Assembly: GCA_023212725.1 (NCBI GenBank)
Contig: JALBYF010000054.1
Span: 1-64,000 of the forward strand
Length of the DNA: 64,000 nt
Direction of reading: 5' to 3'
Source of the DNA: Tranzscheliella williamsii
Lineage: Eukaryota > Basidiomycota > Ustilaginomycetes > Ustilaginales > Ustilaginaceae
Part shown: positions 9,273-21,268 of the stretch, in pieces
Position numbering within the stretch: position 1 is the first letter of the stretch
How the letters are laid out: every line of letters starts with the position of its first letter
Notes under the pieces: generated by a model
The model's database searches: none
The model's input: only the letters and a program-made list of their open reading frames with translations
What the model was told of the DNA's origin: nothing
Made by a program: the position numbers and the translations under genes

Positions 9273-10461
9273 GACAACAACAGTAATAAAACTGTATCAG
9301 AGGGAAAGGAGGAGACGGAGTTGGTTGCCAGCTTCTCGCGATCCGTACAGGAAAGGATGTCTTCGCAGGCAGCAAAGGTAGAAGCTTATGAAGGCTTTGG
9401 GGACTGGAGATGATAGCTGTGTCTGGATGGAAAAGGAGTGGTGCTACAAAGAACAGGGTGGAAGAAGCATGGGGATGATAAGACGAGACGAAGATCCAGC
9501 CAGGTCCGCGAGCGCTTTTTGAAAGCTGCTTAAGGCGGGACGGGTGACCGGGAGGTTTGCCTACCCCACACAAGCATGCGGCCGGCCATGGGCAGGACCA
9601 GAGCCGGAGAGGAAGGCCAGTGCCGCGCAACAGCAGCCGGATCAAACGGCAGTGCGTGGCATGGGCCAACCGCTTTCTCTCAGGCAAGGATTGTGAAAGA
9701 CTGTCCCCGAGTCTGATCAAATAGCTCTGAGTCCAGCGGGTACTGCTAGTCTCTACAGCTTATATCTACCGCATTACAAATGGCGATTTCTCAGTCTTGA
9801 ATTCGGGACTAAGCACCATTGCCGGCTTGTTGGCCCAAATTGGTCCGGTCCACTGCCAGACGCAACGCTGCTTCGACAACCTCCACTTGCGCAAGCCAGC
9901 CCTCGCTTTCACGCCGTTCGTGAATCACCATCACTTTTTTGGCTACTTGGTCACGATCCGCTCCATGGAATGGTGCGTAATCATGTTCAGCTAAGTACGT
10001 TAGGTGTAGGATGCTATGCCTGGATGTGCTCACGCGTTTGAACGGCTTCTCATCAACGTGGGCTGGGAATGGCGGAGTGCAGTCGGATATAGAGGGGCAA
10101 ACGGCGTGTACAGCGCTGTAAGCGCCGGTTCTCGGACGGCTCAGAAAGGTTAATGGTTTGTATCGTCCGAGACGAAATTGATTCCTCGCGCCAATCGGCC
10201 GGGACGCGTTCAGCCGAACTTGCTTCATTTGGACAGGTCCATGCGCTTTGGGTCTAACATGACCACTCCGTGAGCAGAAACGACAAGATGTTCGGTATAA
10301 ACATACACATAGGCACTATCCGAAGGGTATCAGTGCTGCATTGCGAGAGGGAGTAAGTGTTGTTACGGATGGATGAAGGGCTCGCTCAAGATCCGCTCGC
10401 TAGAAGCAAATGTGAGCGCCTGTGGGTTTGCGAGCGAGGCAGCCGCATGAAAACACGGTGA
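9273..10461. other. Intergenic, Fox2 promoter and Sec7-gene 3' flank
   Basis: 1.19 kb. The first ~450 bp should contain the Fox2 promoter and leader. The remainder contains one 139-codon minus-strand frame (listed separately) and otherwise no recognisable feature. Confidence 0.5.
9809..10228 (-). CDS. Unidentified small reading frame
   Basis: 139 codons from ATG to stop. The C-terminal part (KKVMVIHERRESEGWLAQVE onward) looks like a charged helix with coding-like codon use; the N-terminal part is basic and could be a presequence. A GTGAGC with a CTAAC branch point and a TAG acceptor sits near 9992-10034 and would remove 43 bases. Splicing it would replace the C-terminal half by a 15-residue end (LNMITHHSMERIVTK). 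No family recognised. It could be a small mitochondrial protein or a chance frame. Confidence 0.3.
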   Translation of the reverse strand: MKQVRLNASRPIGARNQFRLGRYKPLTFLSRPRTGAYSAVHAVCPSISDCTPPFPAHVDEKPFKRVSTSRHSILHLTYLAEHDYAPFHGADRDQVAKKVMVIHERRESEGWLAQVEVVEAALRLAVDRTNLGQQAGNGA

Positions 10462-13400
10462 CTAGGTGGACAGGCCGCCAAGGTTGAACCTTCGAGCCGT
10501 AGCTTCCTGCAGCTCATCGGGAGATGGTAGATCGACGAGGCTGATGCGGTTCGTACCCTCGCGGGCGACCCGGCTCAGTTCCCAGTCTTCTGGCTCCTCG
10601 TCTCGGTTGTTGGTGACGTTCGTAGCCGCTGTTCCTTCTTCTGCAGCGGACGAGATAGATGTCACGGACCGCGACGTCGAGGTCGACCTCCTCTGCCTTC
10701 TATGCTCGCCGTCAGTGGGGTGAAGGTCAAACGGCACAGCTCCGGGTTTGTCATACATGTTGCCACTAGGTTCGCCGGTGCTACGGCTGTTCTCCTTGTC
10801 GTCCAGGCTGGTTTCGCTGTCAACGTGAGCAAGGGATGCGAAAGAGTTGTCCCCAACCATCCGTGCCCGATTGGACATAACCGGAGATTCGTCGGCCGGC
10901 TGTTCCGAGACAGCGATCAGGTTCGTCTGATTTCTCTGGTGTGAAGCTGGTTTGGTCACTCTACCAGCCATCATGCTCTGACCGCTGTTGTTAGGGCCGT
11001 TGGTGCTTCCCGACCCGAACAGATCTTGGAATTGAGCCTGTGACTCGGTTATGGCACCCATCTCGAGCAACCTTGGCGTGCTGACCTGCGAGCTGACCGG
11101 CTTGCTCGATGCTCGGATGGCTGATGTGGAGAGCAACGCCGAAGGCATAAGCCGCCGCGCAACTCGTTCTCCTGCCGCAAGGTCCAACCGAAGGATCTTG
11201 CATCGAGATTCCGTTTTGGCCACGTCCAATCGCAGTGCGCGGATTTTGTATGAAAGTGGCAACGCTGACATCTCTATTCGATCCCGCGTCGACTTGAGGA
11301 AGGGAGTCAGGACGGCAAAGTGACGAGCTAGCCTGATTTCGTCGTTCAGACGATGGATAATGCGCTCCAGCTGCACTTCAGTTTCAGCAATTTTCGTCAA
11401 CATCAGCTCCCTTCGTGCGGTCACGCGCTTCTGCAAGGCTGAATGAGTCGGCCCAAGGGAAGCTGAAGACTGCGGCCGCGCGTATCTCTCTCCGTCGCCA
11501 GAATCAAAGCTGGACTCCTGAGGCGTGTCTCGAAAACCCTCGTAGTCAGCCACGGCAGTACTGCTTCGCGGGTGTGAGCCAACATCGGAGCCAAGAGGCG
11601 CCTCCATGTCGGACAGCGAGGATCGTGAAGGACGAAGACGATCGTCATCCTCCAGCGAATCATCTCCCGTCAGCCGATCCGGGTTGGCTGAGTATAGGCC
11701 TGCGCGTGAGGCCAAGTCGTGACCACGGATTTTGATGTTGGCTGTCCGGAAGCTAGCGCAAAAGTTGATCTTGTGTATCCAATCGTTCATATCATCCTCG
11801 CTCTGCGCTTGGATGAGATACTGTCGGCCTTTCGCAGCCAGCAGACGGAAGACGTTGTCATATTTGCCGTACGAGTAGTCCTTGACCGCGACGGCATCAG
11901 CCAACGAAATAACACCGTCAGGGCGGAAATAGGTGATGCGGGGGGAGATCACGACATTGCCCTCGGCAATGTCTGACAAACTACTTTTGCCAGTGGCGAT
12001 ACCGTTCGAAAGAAGGGAATGGCCAACTTGATCCAGTATCTGAGACTGAAGTGCGTTGATCCAAATGATATCCTTGAAGAGTAGCAGTTGCGAACCGGTG
12101 AGCAGTAAGCCGCTCGTCTTCCACTTTCTCGAGCCAGCTTTCTTGCCGCCATCCGAGACATCATCTTTACGGTTGACAACGCCGACTTTAGTGACCTTGA
12201 GCGTTACAACCTCTTCTTCGCCTACTGGCAACGGAGCTACAGTACCTGGCTGATCGCCAGATGACTTGGTGGTTACAATTTCAATGCTTGGGGCATGCAG
12301 GAAAGCGGCGTTCAGTCGATCCACGTCGAAAGATGACAGAGTTCCCGTGTAAGAAAAGGGCGTATCTTCAGGAATGAGATGCTCCAGGTCGGGACGTAGT
12401 TCGCCCAGTCTTCCTTGAGTGATAAGGAAGTACGGATCGATCCTGACACGGTTTGCAGCGGCGGCACCAGACTGGGATAGGGCCGAACTAGCAGTAGGTC
12501 CGACAGACGACGCAGTAGAGGGCTCCGAAGCCCGTCGCTGCTTGTTCTCTTCATCTTCCACGTAGATAAACTGAGTAAAAGTGAGATTATCGTAGAGGTA
12601 CTCGAGAATCTCGGTCGGAACGCCGCTGGAGTTGGTATTCTTGAGATAGTCAACCTTGGTCATCTTGTTTTTGGCGTTCTTGTTGAATGCATCGGTATGG
12701 AGCATCATCAAGGAGAAAGCAAGGATATATGGCTGGTCGTCGGAAGTAAATAGGCCGCTATTGCATTCGTTGTATCGTCTGGCGAAAGCTTCCATGACCC
12801 TGTCAATCTGCTGCGTCTCTTTAGGCAAATGTAGGTCCATGAGGAGTTTACGCAGCGCGATGTCAAGTGGAACACCATTGAACCAGAAGCGCGCCATACA
12901 GTGTCTCAGTGCCTCAACATAGAAGTTGTCCGAGCTCGAAGCCAATAAAGCGGCAATTTGTTCTTTAGGGGCAGTTTCCATTACCCTTTCCGAGTATTCG
13001 AGGGCGCTCTCGTCTTCGTATGGCAAGAAAGCAGACGCTTTGAACTTCTTCTCCGCAGGGGTGGATGTCTGCGTTCCGTTATCTTTCAGCGCTGTGCTGG
13101 CCGAGAGCTGTCTGTTGAAAGAAGGGCGGTTCCCGGTCAAAGCTCCAGAGACCTGCCCAGACACGCCATCAGGAATCGAGCCCGACGTGCTTTGTTGCTC
13201 AGAAGCTGACGTTGTAGGAGGTTCAACAGAATCGCGCGGCAGACCAGCTGATGCAGAACGCGGACCGGTGCTAAAGTTTACGGCACCTTTTCCTGAAGTA
13301 TCGAGACCAGCTGACGAACCCGTTCTGGCTCGACCGAATCCGAAAGAGGGGAGCAGCGAAGAAGTGCGCGGCCGCGTAGCCTGGTTACCAAACAGCCCGG

Positions 13401-16400
13401 CCGCTCCGCCTTGAGACTCGAGCCTGGACGATGATGATGCAGTGGAGCCATCCACTGCATCGCTCGGTATGCGGCCAAGTCTGGAGGCATCTCTTTGATC
13501 CGACGTGGAATGGCGTGTTGGGACCGGGGCTCTGCCACTTGGTGACTGTGAAATGCGTTGAACGGAAGGGATATCGCGGAACCATTCAATCTCGTCAGCA
13601 CTTTTGGACGGAGTCATAGAGTCAGACGACCCAATCAATCCAGCCTCAGTTCCAGTAGGCAATGCATCCGCTCTCTTGGTAGTGCGTGCAACACCGTCCA
13701 GAGATGCGCGAACAGGAATCCCATCTCGTGGTTGGAGTCTAACATGGTTTCTCGGAGAGGTCATTGTCTGTCTCGGAGCATGAGAGGTATTCAGTTGCGC
13801 CTCTGTGGTACCGGTTCGGGGTCGACGGAAAAGACGCTGGGCTATGCTAGGAGTCCTAACCGCGCCTTCACCGGTCCGAGCCTTTGCCCAGTCGGGTGGT
13901 GATGGCAACGACGGATCTGATATCGGAGATGCGATCTGAGAACCGTTGTGGTGCAGATCGGACGCCGACATTGCGCTGGATGGAGCCAGGGCTGAGGTAC
14001 TCACACGAGACACGGCTTCTGAAGCCTTTTCGTCGGCAGCGGCGCGCAGATTGCCGTGAGATTTGACCTTTCTCGCTTTGTCAGAGGAGGAGGTTTCGTT
14101 GGGTAACAGTGACTGACTGCCTTCCTTGGTTGGATGTTTTCGGCCAGCTGCAATCTGCCCGGGCTGAATATCGGTCAGTGCCAGTGAGGTGGAACCCCTT
14201 CGATGCCCACTTTTGGTGCTTCGTGAGTCATCGCTGTTGATAGAGCGAGAACTAGCACTCGGACGTCGGCTAGTTCGAGCACCGATTCCAGAATCAACCG
14301 AGGCAAGAGGCGCGACGTAAAATGGCGAAACGAAGCCGCCCATGCTAGGGCCGACGGCTGCAGACATGTATACGCCCTTTGCAGTACGCACGGCTCTGGG
14401 GGACGAGCTGAGAGATGACTTGCGGCTCTTGTCCGAAGTGCCACTTATGGAGCGTCCTAAGGCCGGTCGGGTAGCAGAGTCGTTGGAACGTTTGGCTCGG
14501 GATCCGCTGCTCCTTACGGTTGACAGTTTAGATTCAGCTCGTTCTTTCCCCTTACCCTGTTCCTGCTTCGGGTTGGATTCATCCATGCTGAGGAAGTCGG
14601 AGAGGATACTGGGGACATGGTCATCCCTCACAGCCGATTTCGGTTGCAGGCGTGACCGACTGGTGTTGAGAACGGGCATTAGCATCTTGGACGCAGATGC
14701 ATTGGCCTCACCGTAGCGGTTGATAGAGCTACTAGAGCTGTTGCGCGAGACTGTGACTGGCATCGAGGCCATCGAAGGCCTAGGGTCTGCTTGGTCACTG
14801 GATTCCCTAGCAATCGTGTCGAGGCTAGCGCGAGGTTGTTCAACCATGCTGTTGTCATCTCTAACGCCGTTGCTTTCGGCTTCATGCTTATCAAGGTCAG
14901 TGATAGCACCCATTGAAATTGCCGAAGCAAGAAAGGACAGGGATCTTCGTTGATCACTCGAAGTAGTGGAGTCCACCGATGTTGGCCGCACAGGAGGGAC
15001 GTCGTTGCTGTCCTTGGACCGGGCAGATTTCGAGCGATTCAAAATATAGTTCGAGTCCGTAGAGAGTGGGACCAAATCGTGCTGTGACTGATCTTTTGCG
15101 CTTGCTGTACCTTTGCTGGAGGGATTATGGTGGTCGCCAGAAGGCACCGAGCGTTTTGCTTTGCCGTCGAGCGGTACGCTCAGGCTGGACGCAGCTGGCG
15201 TATTGTTCGAATCCAGGGGTGGAGTGTCCGGACGCGGAATGCCTGCCGCAGGCCCAGAAAGTAGGTGGGTGTTGTCACGCGGGAGCTCTTGGACCTGCTC
15301 TCCATGTGGTGCGTGCTGCTGCGAACGCTGTGAAGATGATTGCGGCACCGCCGTTTCAGCTGAAACAATCGCCACGGGGGCCGAATCAGGGGTGACCATG
15401 GATGTGGATAGATTGGCTTGACTGTGCAACCTGCGAGGTGTCTTGGGCATGGGCGGCTGGTTAGGATCTTCGCTCCTGACGTCCGCTCTGAACTCGCTGC
15501 CAGTTTTGCTCTTTCGGCGAAGAGCGCGGCCTAGACGCGCAAAAGCTGAGTCAGACTTGGCACTGTTTTCCTCTCTGCTCGCTCGCAGTTCATCTTCTAT
15601 GGAAATGGCAATGGGATCCTGAGACATTCGAGGAGAGGCCAAGGCACCTTTGCGCTGATTACGCAAACGCTCGGGCAAATCGAGTTGTGAATACGACTTG
15701 GTGCCAAGCGCACGACCCACTGCATCCCGATCGTTGGCGAGTGATCCGGGAGGAGCACGGATTTTCAGACTTGACTTGGGTGTTTTGCGCTGTTGGTCAG
15801 GGTTCCAGCCATATCCCTTGCCCTTGCTGAATTGGTTCACATCTGGCGATGACTCTATGCCCAGACCTTCCACCTGCACGGGCTTGACGATCGTGACTTG
15901 GTCCCTGTTTGCCATTGGGCCGTCTTCCTGCGGGGTAGAAACCATCTTGGTGGAAAAAGATTTGCTGGAGAGCCATGGCGGGTGGTTGGTATACTGCTCC
16001 GACGCTGTTGTCTTTACGACATCGGACGACGGGGGCAGATTTTTTAGTGAAAGATCGGAAGTGCGACGACTTGCGCTGAGCATTGGTGAGGATCTGCCAA
16101 GACTTGTGTCTTGATTCGACGGCGACGCGGCGCTGGTCATAAAGTCGTCCATTGATGCCGGTGCCGGGCTGATGCCAGGAATACCAAAGCCGATTCTCCT
16201 ATTAGCTGAGGCGGCGCGGCGGTGAAGATTAGGCGTTGTCGCGAGGGAAGGGGCACTATGGGTGGATGACAGGGAGGGAGAAGGCTCGGTGGGAGCCGTC
16301 ACCGGCGAATCAGAAGGTAAACTTGGATCGGAAGGACGCTTGTTCAGAGAAGAGCGCGACGCCGCTGCAGCTGCTGCGGAGAAGGATGTGAAGACACGTG

Positions 16401-16749
16401 GGCCGTTGCTTGCAACAACGTTATTTGAGGCGCCAGCATCGACTTGTCCATTTGGACTCTGCGTTTGCGAAAAGAAGTTGGTCGCAGAAGAGGTCCGTCG
16501 CACGCTGCCAGTGTGACTCGCTTCAGGAGTGTCGGTATGCCTGCTACTGTGAGGGGCTTGATCGGCTGAGAAGCGGCCATAGAAGTTGGCGATGGCCTCA
16601 GCGCCTCGCTGTGGCTCGGAGGATTGGCGAGAATTCTGATAAGACAAGCCTGAATTGCTCACGTCTGTTCACCAGAAGAGCCACACGAGATTAGTACCAT
16701 TACTTTGACGTGGGTGTTGAGGCGACTTACTACTATGGGAAGCAACCAT
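10462..16749 (-). CDS. Sec7-PH domain ARF guanine-nucleotide exchange factor (Syt1/EFA6-like)
   Basis: 2,073 residues from two exons: 16749-16731 (ATG plus 16 bases) and 16664-10462. The 66-base intron starts GTAAGT and contains a perfect TACTAAT branch point. Continuing the long frame upstream gives only GTG, so the spliced ATG is the likely start. Residues 1 to ~1170 are Ser-rich and disordered. The Sec7 domain (~1210-1400) has FWFNGVPLDIALRKLL and LPKETQQIDRVMEAF, including the catalytic Glu of the exchange loop near 1290, and LMMLHTDAFNK. A PH domain with insertions follows (~1490-1640, closing Trp in DDMNDWIHKINF), then a coiled coil (~1750-1830). This is the layout of yeast Syt1 and metazoan EFA6/PSD, which load GTP onto Arf at Golgi or plasma membrane. 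An 11-codon upstream ATG frame lies just before the start. Confidence 0.9.
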
Positions 16750-17708
16750 GCTGGGCCGGTCTTAGTGTTGAACAAGAGACTCAACTTCAGGCCACATGAG
16801 CTAGGCTGGCCAAGTGAGACGGATGGACGAAATGGATTGTGAAGTGATGTGCGGCAGCAGCAGCAGCGGCAGCGTATGGCGACAGATCCGGAGACAGGTG
16901 GTCTCGGCTCTATCAGGGACCGAAGTTGCTGTTGGATCCCGGCGATAGTAAAGCCAATTTTAGAGAATGTAGGGGTGGGCGTACATCTAGTGGTACGTCC
17001 ATAGGTCGTAGGAGCGGAAGCTCTATCACTATGGTGAACGATGGGCGCCAGAAGCACGCAGAAGGTAAACAGCACTAGAAGGAAAGCGGTGTCCGTGAAA
17101 GGTAGCAAAGACCAAATCTCTTTGCTCTAGCTGTCCATGGGCTGTTGCGTTGCTAGGGTCCCAAGCTCGTTGCTTGTGACAGATTCCGAGGCAGTAAAAA
17201 GAACGGCACTACACTGCGATAGGGACGACACTTTATTGCTTCCAGTACGGTCGTTGGGGTGGTCGAGTGAGATCGGTCTGCGTTGACAGCAATAGCGCGA
17301 ACTGATACGAAGGAAGGGAGGGCAGAGGCGGTGACCGGTATGGTAATCACGTCGATGGGACAGTGGTGAAAGGAAGGTCGGACATCCTTAGCCTGACATG
17401 AGCGCACGGCGCACTTGAGACTCTCAGCTAGTCTTTAAGTCCACTTTGAATCGCAACACTTCACAACTGTCTGCCTGAAGATCAAGATGCTGAATTCCCA
17501 AATCACTACAGATCAGACACCTTTGGACACGCGTTTCTACGCACCAAGTCGTGCTTCCAGAGGCATTGGAAACACTTTTGAGCTGGAGCGGTGTGCATAC
17601 CGTTTCCAGATCTCCTCAAATGCTAGTGAATGCAGCCGTGGCTAAGGGGCGCGCGGTGTAGCCTTTTAGTGTCCGCTAACCATCCTGACTCCCTTCGCCC
17701 GCCTGCAG
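16750..17708. other. Gene-poor stretch upstream of the Sec7 gene and the Vps55 remnant
   Basis: 959 bp without a supportable gene. It would have to contain the first exon of Vps55 if that gene were intact, but no sequence encoding its first membrane spans could be found on the plus strand. A branch point (CTAAC) and CAG acceptor immediately before 17709 show that an intron 3' end is preserved. Confidence 0.5.
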
Positions 17709-18072
17709 CCCTAATTTATGTGTTGACGCCGCTGCCTAACAGCTTGTGCGCACGGTGCGCTGGCGCCGACGACTTTTCGGCAGATTACAACAGGTTAGGC
17801 ACATCACGCATCACTTCTTTTGACCTTCGTTGCCCTTGCCAGTCTCTGACACCTTGCCTTTCTCTCGTCCTACCCGTCCTTGTCGTAGCGGTTTCCTTGA
17901 CTTTGGCAACTTCATGACCGGCCTGATGATCGTGTCTGGCTTCGCTCTGCCCTTGTCACTCTCCCACGCTGGAGTCATCGCCCCCACCGCCTGCTGGATG
18001 TCCATCGCTGGCGGCGGACTGGTGTACGGAACAAGTAAGTCCGCTTATGGTCGGGATGCCACTCTGCAGTAA
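17709..18072 (+). pseudogene. vps55: Vps55/endospanin gene lacking its 5' part
   Basis: Vps55 is a small four-span endosomal membrane protein acting with Vps68 in late-endosome to vacuole sorting. Two exons match its central and C-terminal parts. 17709-17793 encodes a loop with LIYVLTPLPNSLC and AGADDFSADYN. 17889-18034 encodes the last two spans (DFGNFMTG, LSHAGVIAPTACWMS, GGGLVYGT). They join in frame (AG+C) across a GTTAGG..TAG intron. The expected N-terminal exon with two membrane spans is absent from the ~950 bp upstream. The 3' end is unclear: unspliced it gives 14 more residues to a stop at 18072; a 35-base intron would give an ending GTISHAYTVMERV. Either a broken copy, or a gene whose first exon is too diverged or too distant to see. 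Another intact copy may exist elsewhere. Confidence 0.65.
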
Positions 18073-18964
18073 GTCATGCATATACCGTCATGGAAAGGGT
18101 ATAAACATTTCATTCCCGAGAGTTATCGGGTACAAATACAAACACAGGCCGATAAAAGGAAATTATCTACCGACCCTTTTCCGACTAACATGGCACGATG
18201 GCCGACTCGTGCATGTGATGCTTCTCTTGCTCACGCCTGCTGGGCTAATATGGCTCTGAAGGATGGTCGCATAACTAGGGAAGAGTTGCAGCAACGTCAT
18301 AAGACGCTTCCTGTGAAGCCAACAGCCTTCCAAAGGATGTCGAGGAGCAGTCGCTGATGGACGGGGAAGCTGAGCTCCTCATTGTGATTTGCACGACTTC
18401 AATCGGGAGATGTGCGTTTGTGTAAAACATGTGGGATCGTTCTACAATCGCAGTCAGGAGCGAATCTAGTTAGCAGGAACGCATTCGAAACGTTATCCTT
18501 ACTGACTTACAACTAGGGATCGATCAGCTTTCTGACAGCCTTCCATGACTCACTCCTAGTTCTGTCGTCGTCGTTTTAGCCACTTCATCCCTGTTACAGG
18601 GCCCCTTCTTCAGCACGCATCAAGCTTGGTTCACCAACTAGTGTTCTAGTTGGTGTAGTGGTTTTGCTGCTGCACTATGGAGCGTGCCCTTCCAGCTTGG
18701 GGCCCGTAACAGTCGCCTCTCTTTCGTCTGCGCTTGGCAGAGTCGTTATCTTGTAGCTAGTATTCTAACTCTACATGAGCGCTGCTGTCAATGCTGTCAC
18801 CTTGCCGACTTTTTGATGTGCTGCCAACCAGCCAAACGAATCTGTACCCCACGGGACTGGTCCAAGCGCTTACTCAGGCCATGAAACGCCGTCTGGATCC
18901 AGTGCCTATTCCTAGCAACTCACGCACCCAAACAGAACAAAACAGCCAAAAAAAGGGGTGGTTT
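18073..18964. other. Gene-poor stretch with a hairpin and a tRNA-like fragment
   Basis: 892 bp with no supportable protein gene. A perfect 10-bp inverted repeat with 4-base loop lies at 18627-18650. It runs into a stretch resembling a tRNA A box (TGGTGTAGTGG, 18646-18656), but no B box follows, so it is not called as a tRNA. Confidence 0.45.
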
Positions 18965-19071
18965 GGTCGAACTGGGATTCGAACCCAGGATATACTGGAG
19001 ATGTTGTCAAGCCATGCATGGCCAAGAGGGAAATCTTGAAGCCAGCCCCATAACCACTCGGGCATTCGACC
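18965..19071 (-). tRNA. tRNA with intron, probably Leu (anticodon CAA)
   Basis: The 5' and 3' ends pair as a perfect 7-bp acceptor stem (GGTCGAA with TTCGACC), followed by A as discriminator base, typical of Leu. The D arm contains the A box TGCCCGAGTGG, and the T arm is CTGGG-TTCGAAT-CCCAG, a canonical B box. The anticodon loop reads TTCAAG, giving CAA with T before and G after it. The gene is 107 bases, too long without an intron; the intron would begin one base after the anticodon and contains CTTG, complementary to the anticodon region, and a 12-bp palindrome GCCATGCATGGC. The 3' side of the anticodon stem and the long variable arm expected of Leu cannot be placed cleanly, so identity and function remain uncertain. 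Confidence 0.7.
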
Positions 19072-19208
19072 AGGCAAATGGGAAAATTCAGCATTGCGTT
19101 TAAGTACGGTAAGCACGGACACGGGATAGCGGGCCATAGGCAGTGGAGAAAGGTGTTTGGACTTGTGCAGACAAAGCATCCTTGACTGCAACATGCTTCG
19201 AGCATCAT

Positions 19209-20093
19209 TCAGATTATGGTTGAATGCGGCTCACTTTGTGACTGGGCGGCATCAGCACGCAAGCCAGATGTGCGGCAGTTGAGCCTGGTCAGGTATCCGT
19301 GCCCGGCTGGGCAAGCGGGATTTTTCTGAAGTGGCTTCTCAAGGCACCCGGATCGTGTCATAGCTCGGGTCGCAGCACGGGTCGAAGCTGAAAGGCCTCG
19401 ATCGATGATCTGGCCTACCAAAGCGCGTTGCGACGCCGGTACCACATTGCTGCAGTCCTTGGTAGGGTACGAACCAGCATTGGCAGGCTGTGTAAAGTAC
19501 GCTCGATCCGTCTCGCTGTGCTTCAACGTGCAGGAAATAGTTGCCGTGTTAGGAGATCCGCCATGGGTATCGTTCCGTCTCACTCGCATCCGGGCGTGTC
19601 CCGTTGATTTGCGTTTTTTGCCACTTGACGCCTTCGACTTGCCTCGACGATGGCGCACCGTCCGCTTCGGACAAGATGCGCCCGCAGAATCCGGCGGTGC
19701 AGACATGGCTGGACCACTACTGCCTTTGGTCGTATTGGCTGTAAGACATGACGACGAGTGTAGTGGCGGCGCTTCTCGGGGGCTCTGTGGCAACCTTGTC
19801 GATTGTGGCGGGAGATTGCTGTAAGCTTGTTCGATGCCGCGGGTACACTCATGCCTTGTACATTGGCCTCGCTTGGCTGTGGCGGTCGTTGTTTCGTCGC
19901 TAGGCAGGCGAGCAAGACTATGATATGGATCGGCCCGCCCTGCAACCGTCTCTACAGTTATATCTTTCGCTCCTTGGATGGTGCAAATATTTGACGGAAT
20001 CGGAGCAACGCAACACGTAGTGAAGGTTCTCTGTTGTATGCAGGCTCCTTCCCGATCACCGACTCTATTTCCGAGTCTCAGTGCCTCATCCAA
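19209..20093 (-). CDS. Unidentified basic Ser/Thr-rich reading frame
   Basis: 294 codons without a stop on the minus strand. The product is rich in Ser, Thr, Pro, Arg and Cys with one strongly basic patch (KRTVRHRRGKSKASSGKKRK) that could be a nuclear localisation signal. No domain was recognised and its start is arbitrary. The length is more than expected by chance at this base composition, but the amino-acid pattern is not convincing. It lies between a tRNA and another minus-strand gene and could be a diverged or decaying gene. Confidence 0.35.
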   Translation of the reverse strand: MDEALRLGNRVGDREGACIQQRTFTTCCVAPIPSNICTIQGAKDITVETVAGRADPYHSLARLPSDETTTATAKRGQCTRHECTRGIEQAYSNLPPQSTRLPQSPREAPPLHSSSCLTANTTKGSSGPAMSAPPDSAGASCPKRTVRHRRGKSKASSGKKRKSTGHARMRVRRNDTHGGSPNTATISCTLKHSETDRAYFTQPANAGSYPTKDCSNVVPASQRALVGQIIDRGLSASTRAATRAMTRSGCLEKPLQKNPACPAGHGYLTRLNCRTSGLRADAAQSQSEPHSTII

Positions 20094-20180
20094 GGTGGCG
20101 CGTTGAAGCGCTTCACTGTCTAGCCGCTGTTCAAGTCTGGCTATGTTGGTTTGTGTAGAGGACAGCAGCTAGCACGCGTG

Positions 20181-21268
20181 TTAGGAGCAACGTATCAGCA
20201 TTCTCGGATGAGCGAGTCGCAGCATTTGTTCTATCGGTTCACCTACTGATGCAACTTTCAGGTCGACTGCAGTCAATGATTCCTCGAAACGGGTCACACT
20301 ACCCCTAGTAGCCAAAACTTCTTCCACCAGTGATGGCAAGCCGAGCGCTGCGATACTGCGTTCGACCGAAGCGTGTACCGCAGCCGTAATTTTGTGCTCT
20401 TGTCCCGCTTGCAGATTCACGTCGAAAACCATGAACAATTTATAAACCATTGCTGCACTGTGCTGCTGCACGACAGTGACTTACCGACTCGTGTACCCAT
20501 TTCCCGGGCGGTTTGCTCGTATCTCTCGGAAGTGGTGATCGCGGCCGATTCATGTTGCTTGTGACAATCCTTGATCGATTGATCCAGCAGTTTGACAGAG
20601 CGATCAAGGTTCTCGATATGTCTCTCCAAACGTAGGAGCCAGGCTGCGAGTGTTGTGGTCAAGGGGTTAGAAGGTGTCAGTGGCCTGTAGGGCTCCATCG
20701 GTGCCGACTGTGAAAGCTGTGACGAGACGCTTGGCGCCGTGTTCGGGGGTCGTAAAGGGGACGCCGCAGTGTGCAAGTGGCACGTGTGGCGGCCATCAGT
20801 CGCCGCGGAATTTGGACGCATAGAACGTGTGTGTGCGCCGGACAAGTGTCCATCACCATCAGAAGCCATTATATCCGGCTCTAGGTCGTATCTGCGGCTC
20901 AGAACATTCTCATCTAGCCTAGACCCGTTATGTGTTGAGTGAAATTGTGCTGCGGTCTGCAGTGCCTCGGACGGTCGACAGGCAAAGGTGGGAGCATTTG
21001 ATGCTGGCCGCCCGACTGAACGGAAACTTTGATTTTCCGATAGTACAGACGCAGGCTTTGTGGACGGCGACGATGTGGGGCGCATGACTAGGCCATGCCT
21101 CCCCCGCATCGACGGTTGCCTTGCCGCACCAGAATGAAGGCTAAGTCTGCTCATGTCGAACTGGATGGTCTCCTCTCCGCGCCATGGTGGTTGGAATCGA
21201 CGTGAACGAAAAGGATGCAGAGCTGGAACTAGGCAATCTAGCGGACCAGGAGTGAAGAGGCCGCGCAT
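20181..21268 (-). CDS. Unidentified protein with a C-terminal coiled coil
   Basis: 336 residues if started at 21268, or 298 from a second ATG at 21154 (MSRLSLHSG), which may be the better start. Exons are 21268-20485 and 20407-20181; the 77-base intron begins GTAAGT and ends AAG, with phase preserved. The N-terminal ~200 residues are disordered, basic and Ser-rich. The C-terminal ~140 are helical with heptad-like spacing (AWLLRLERHIENLDRSVKLL, then VERSIAALGLPSLVEEVLA). Such an arrangement is common in kinetochore, spindle and trafficking adaptors, but I recognise no family. Its start is ~220 bp from the tom7 3' end. Confidence 0.6.
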
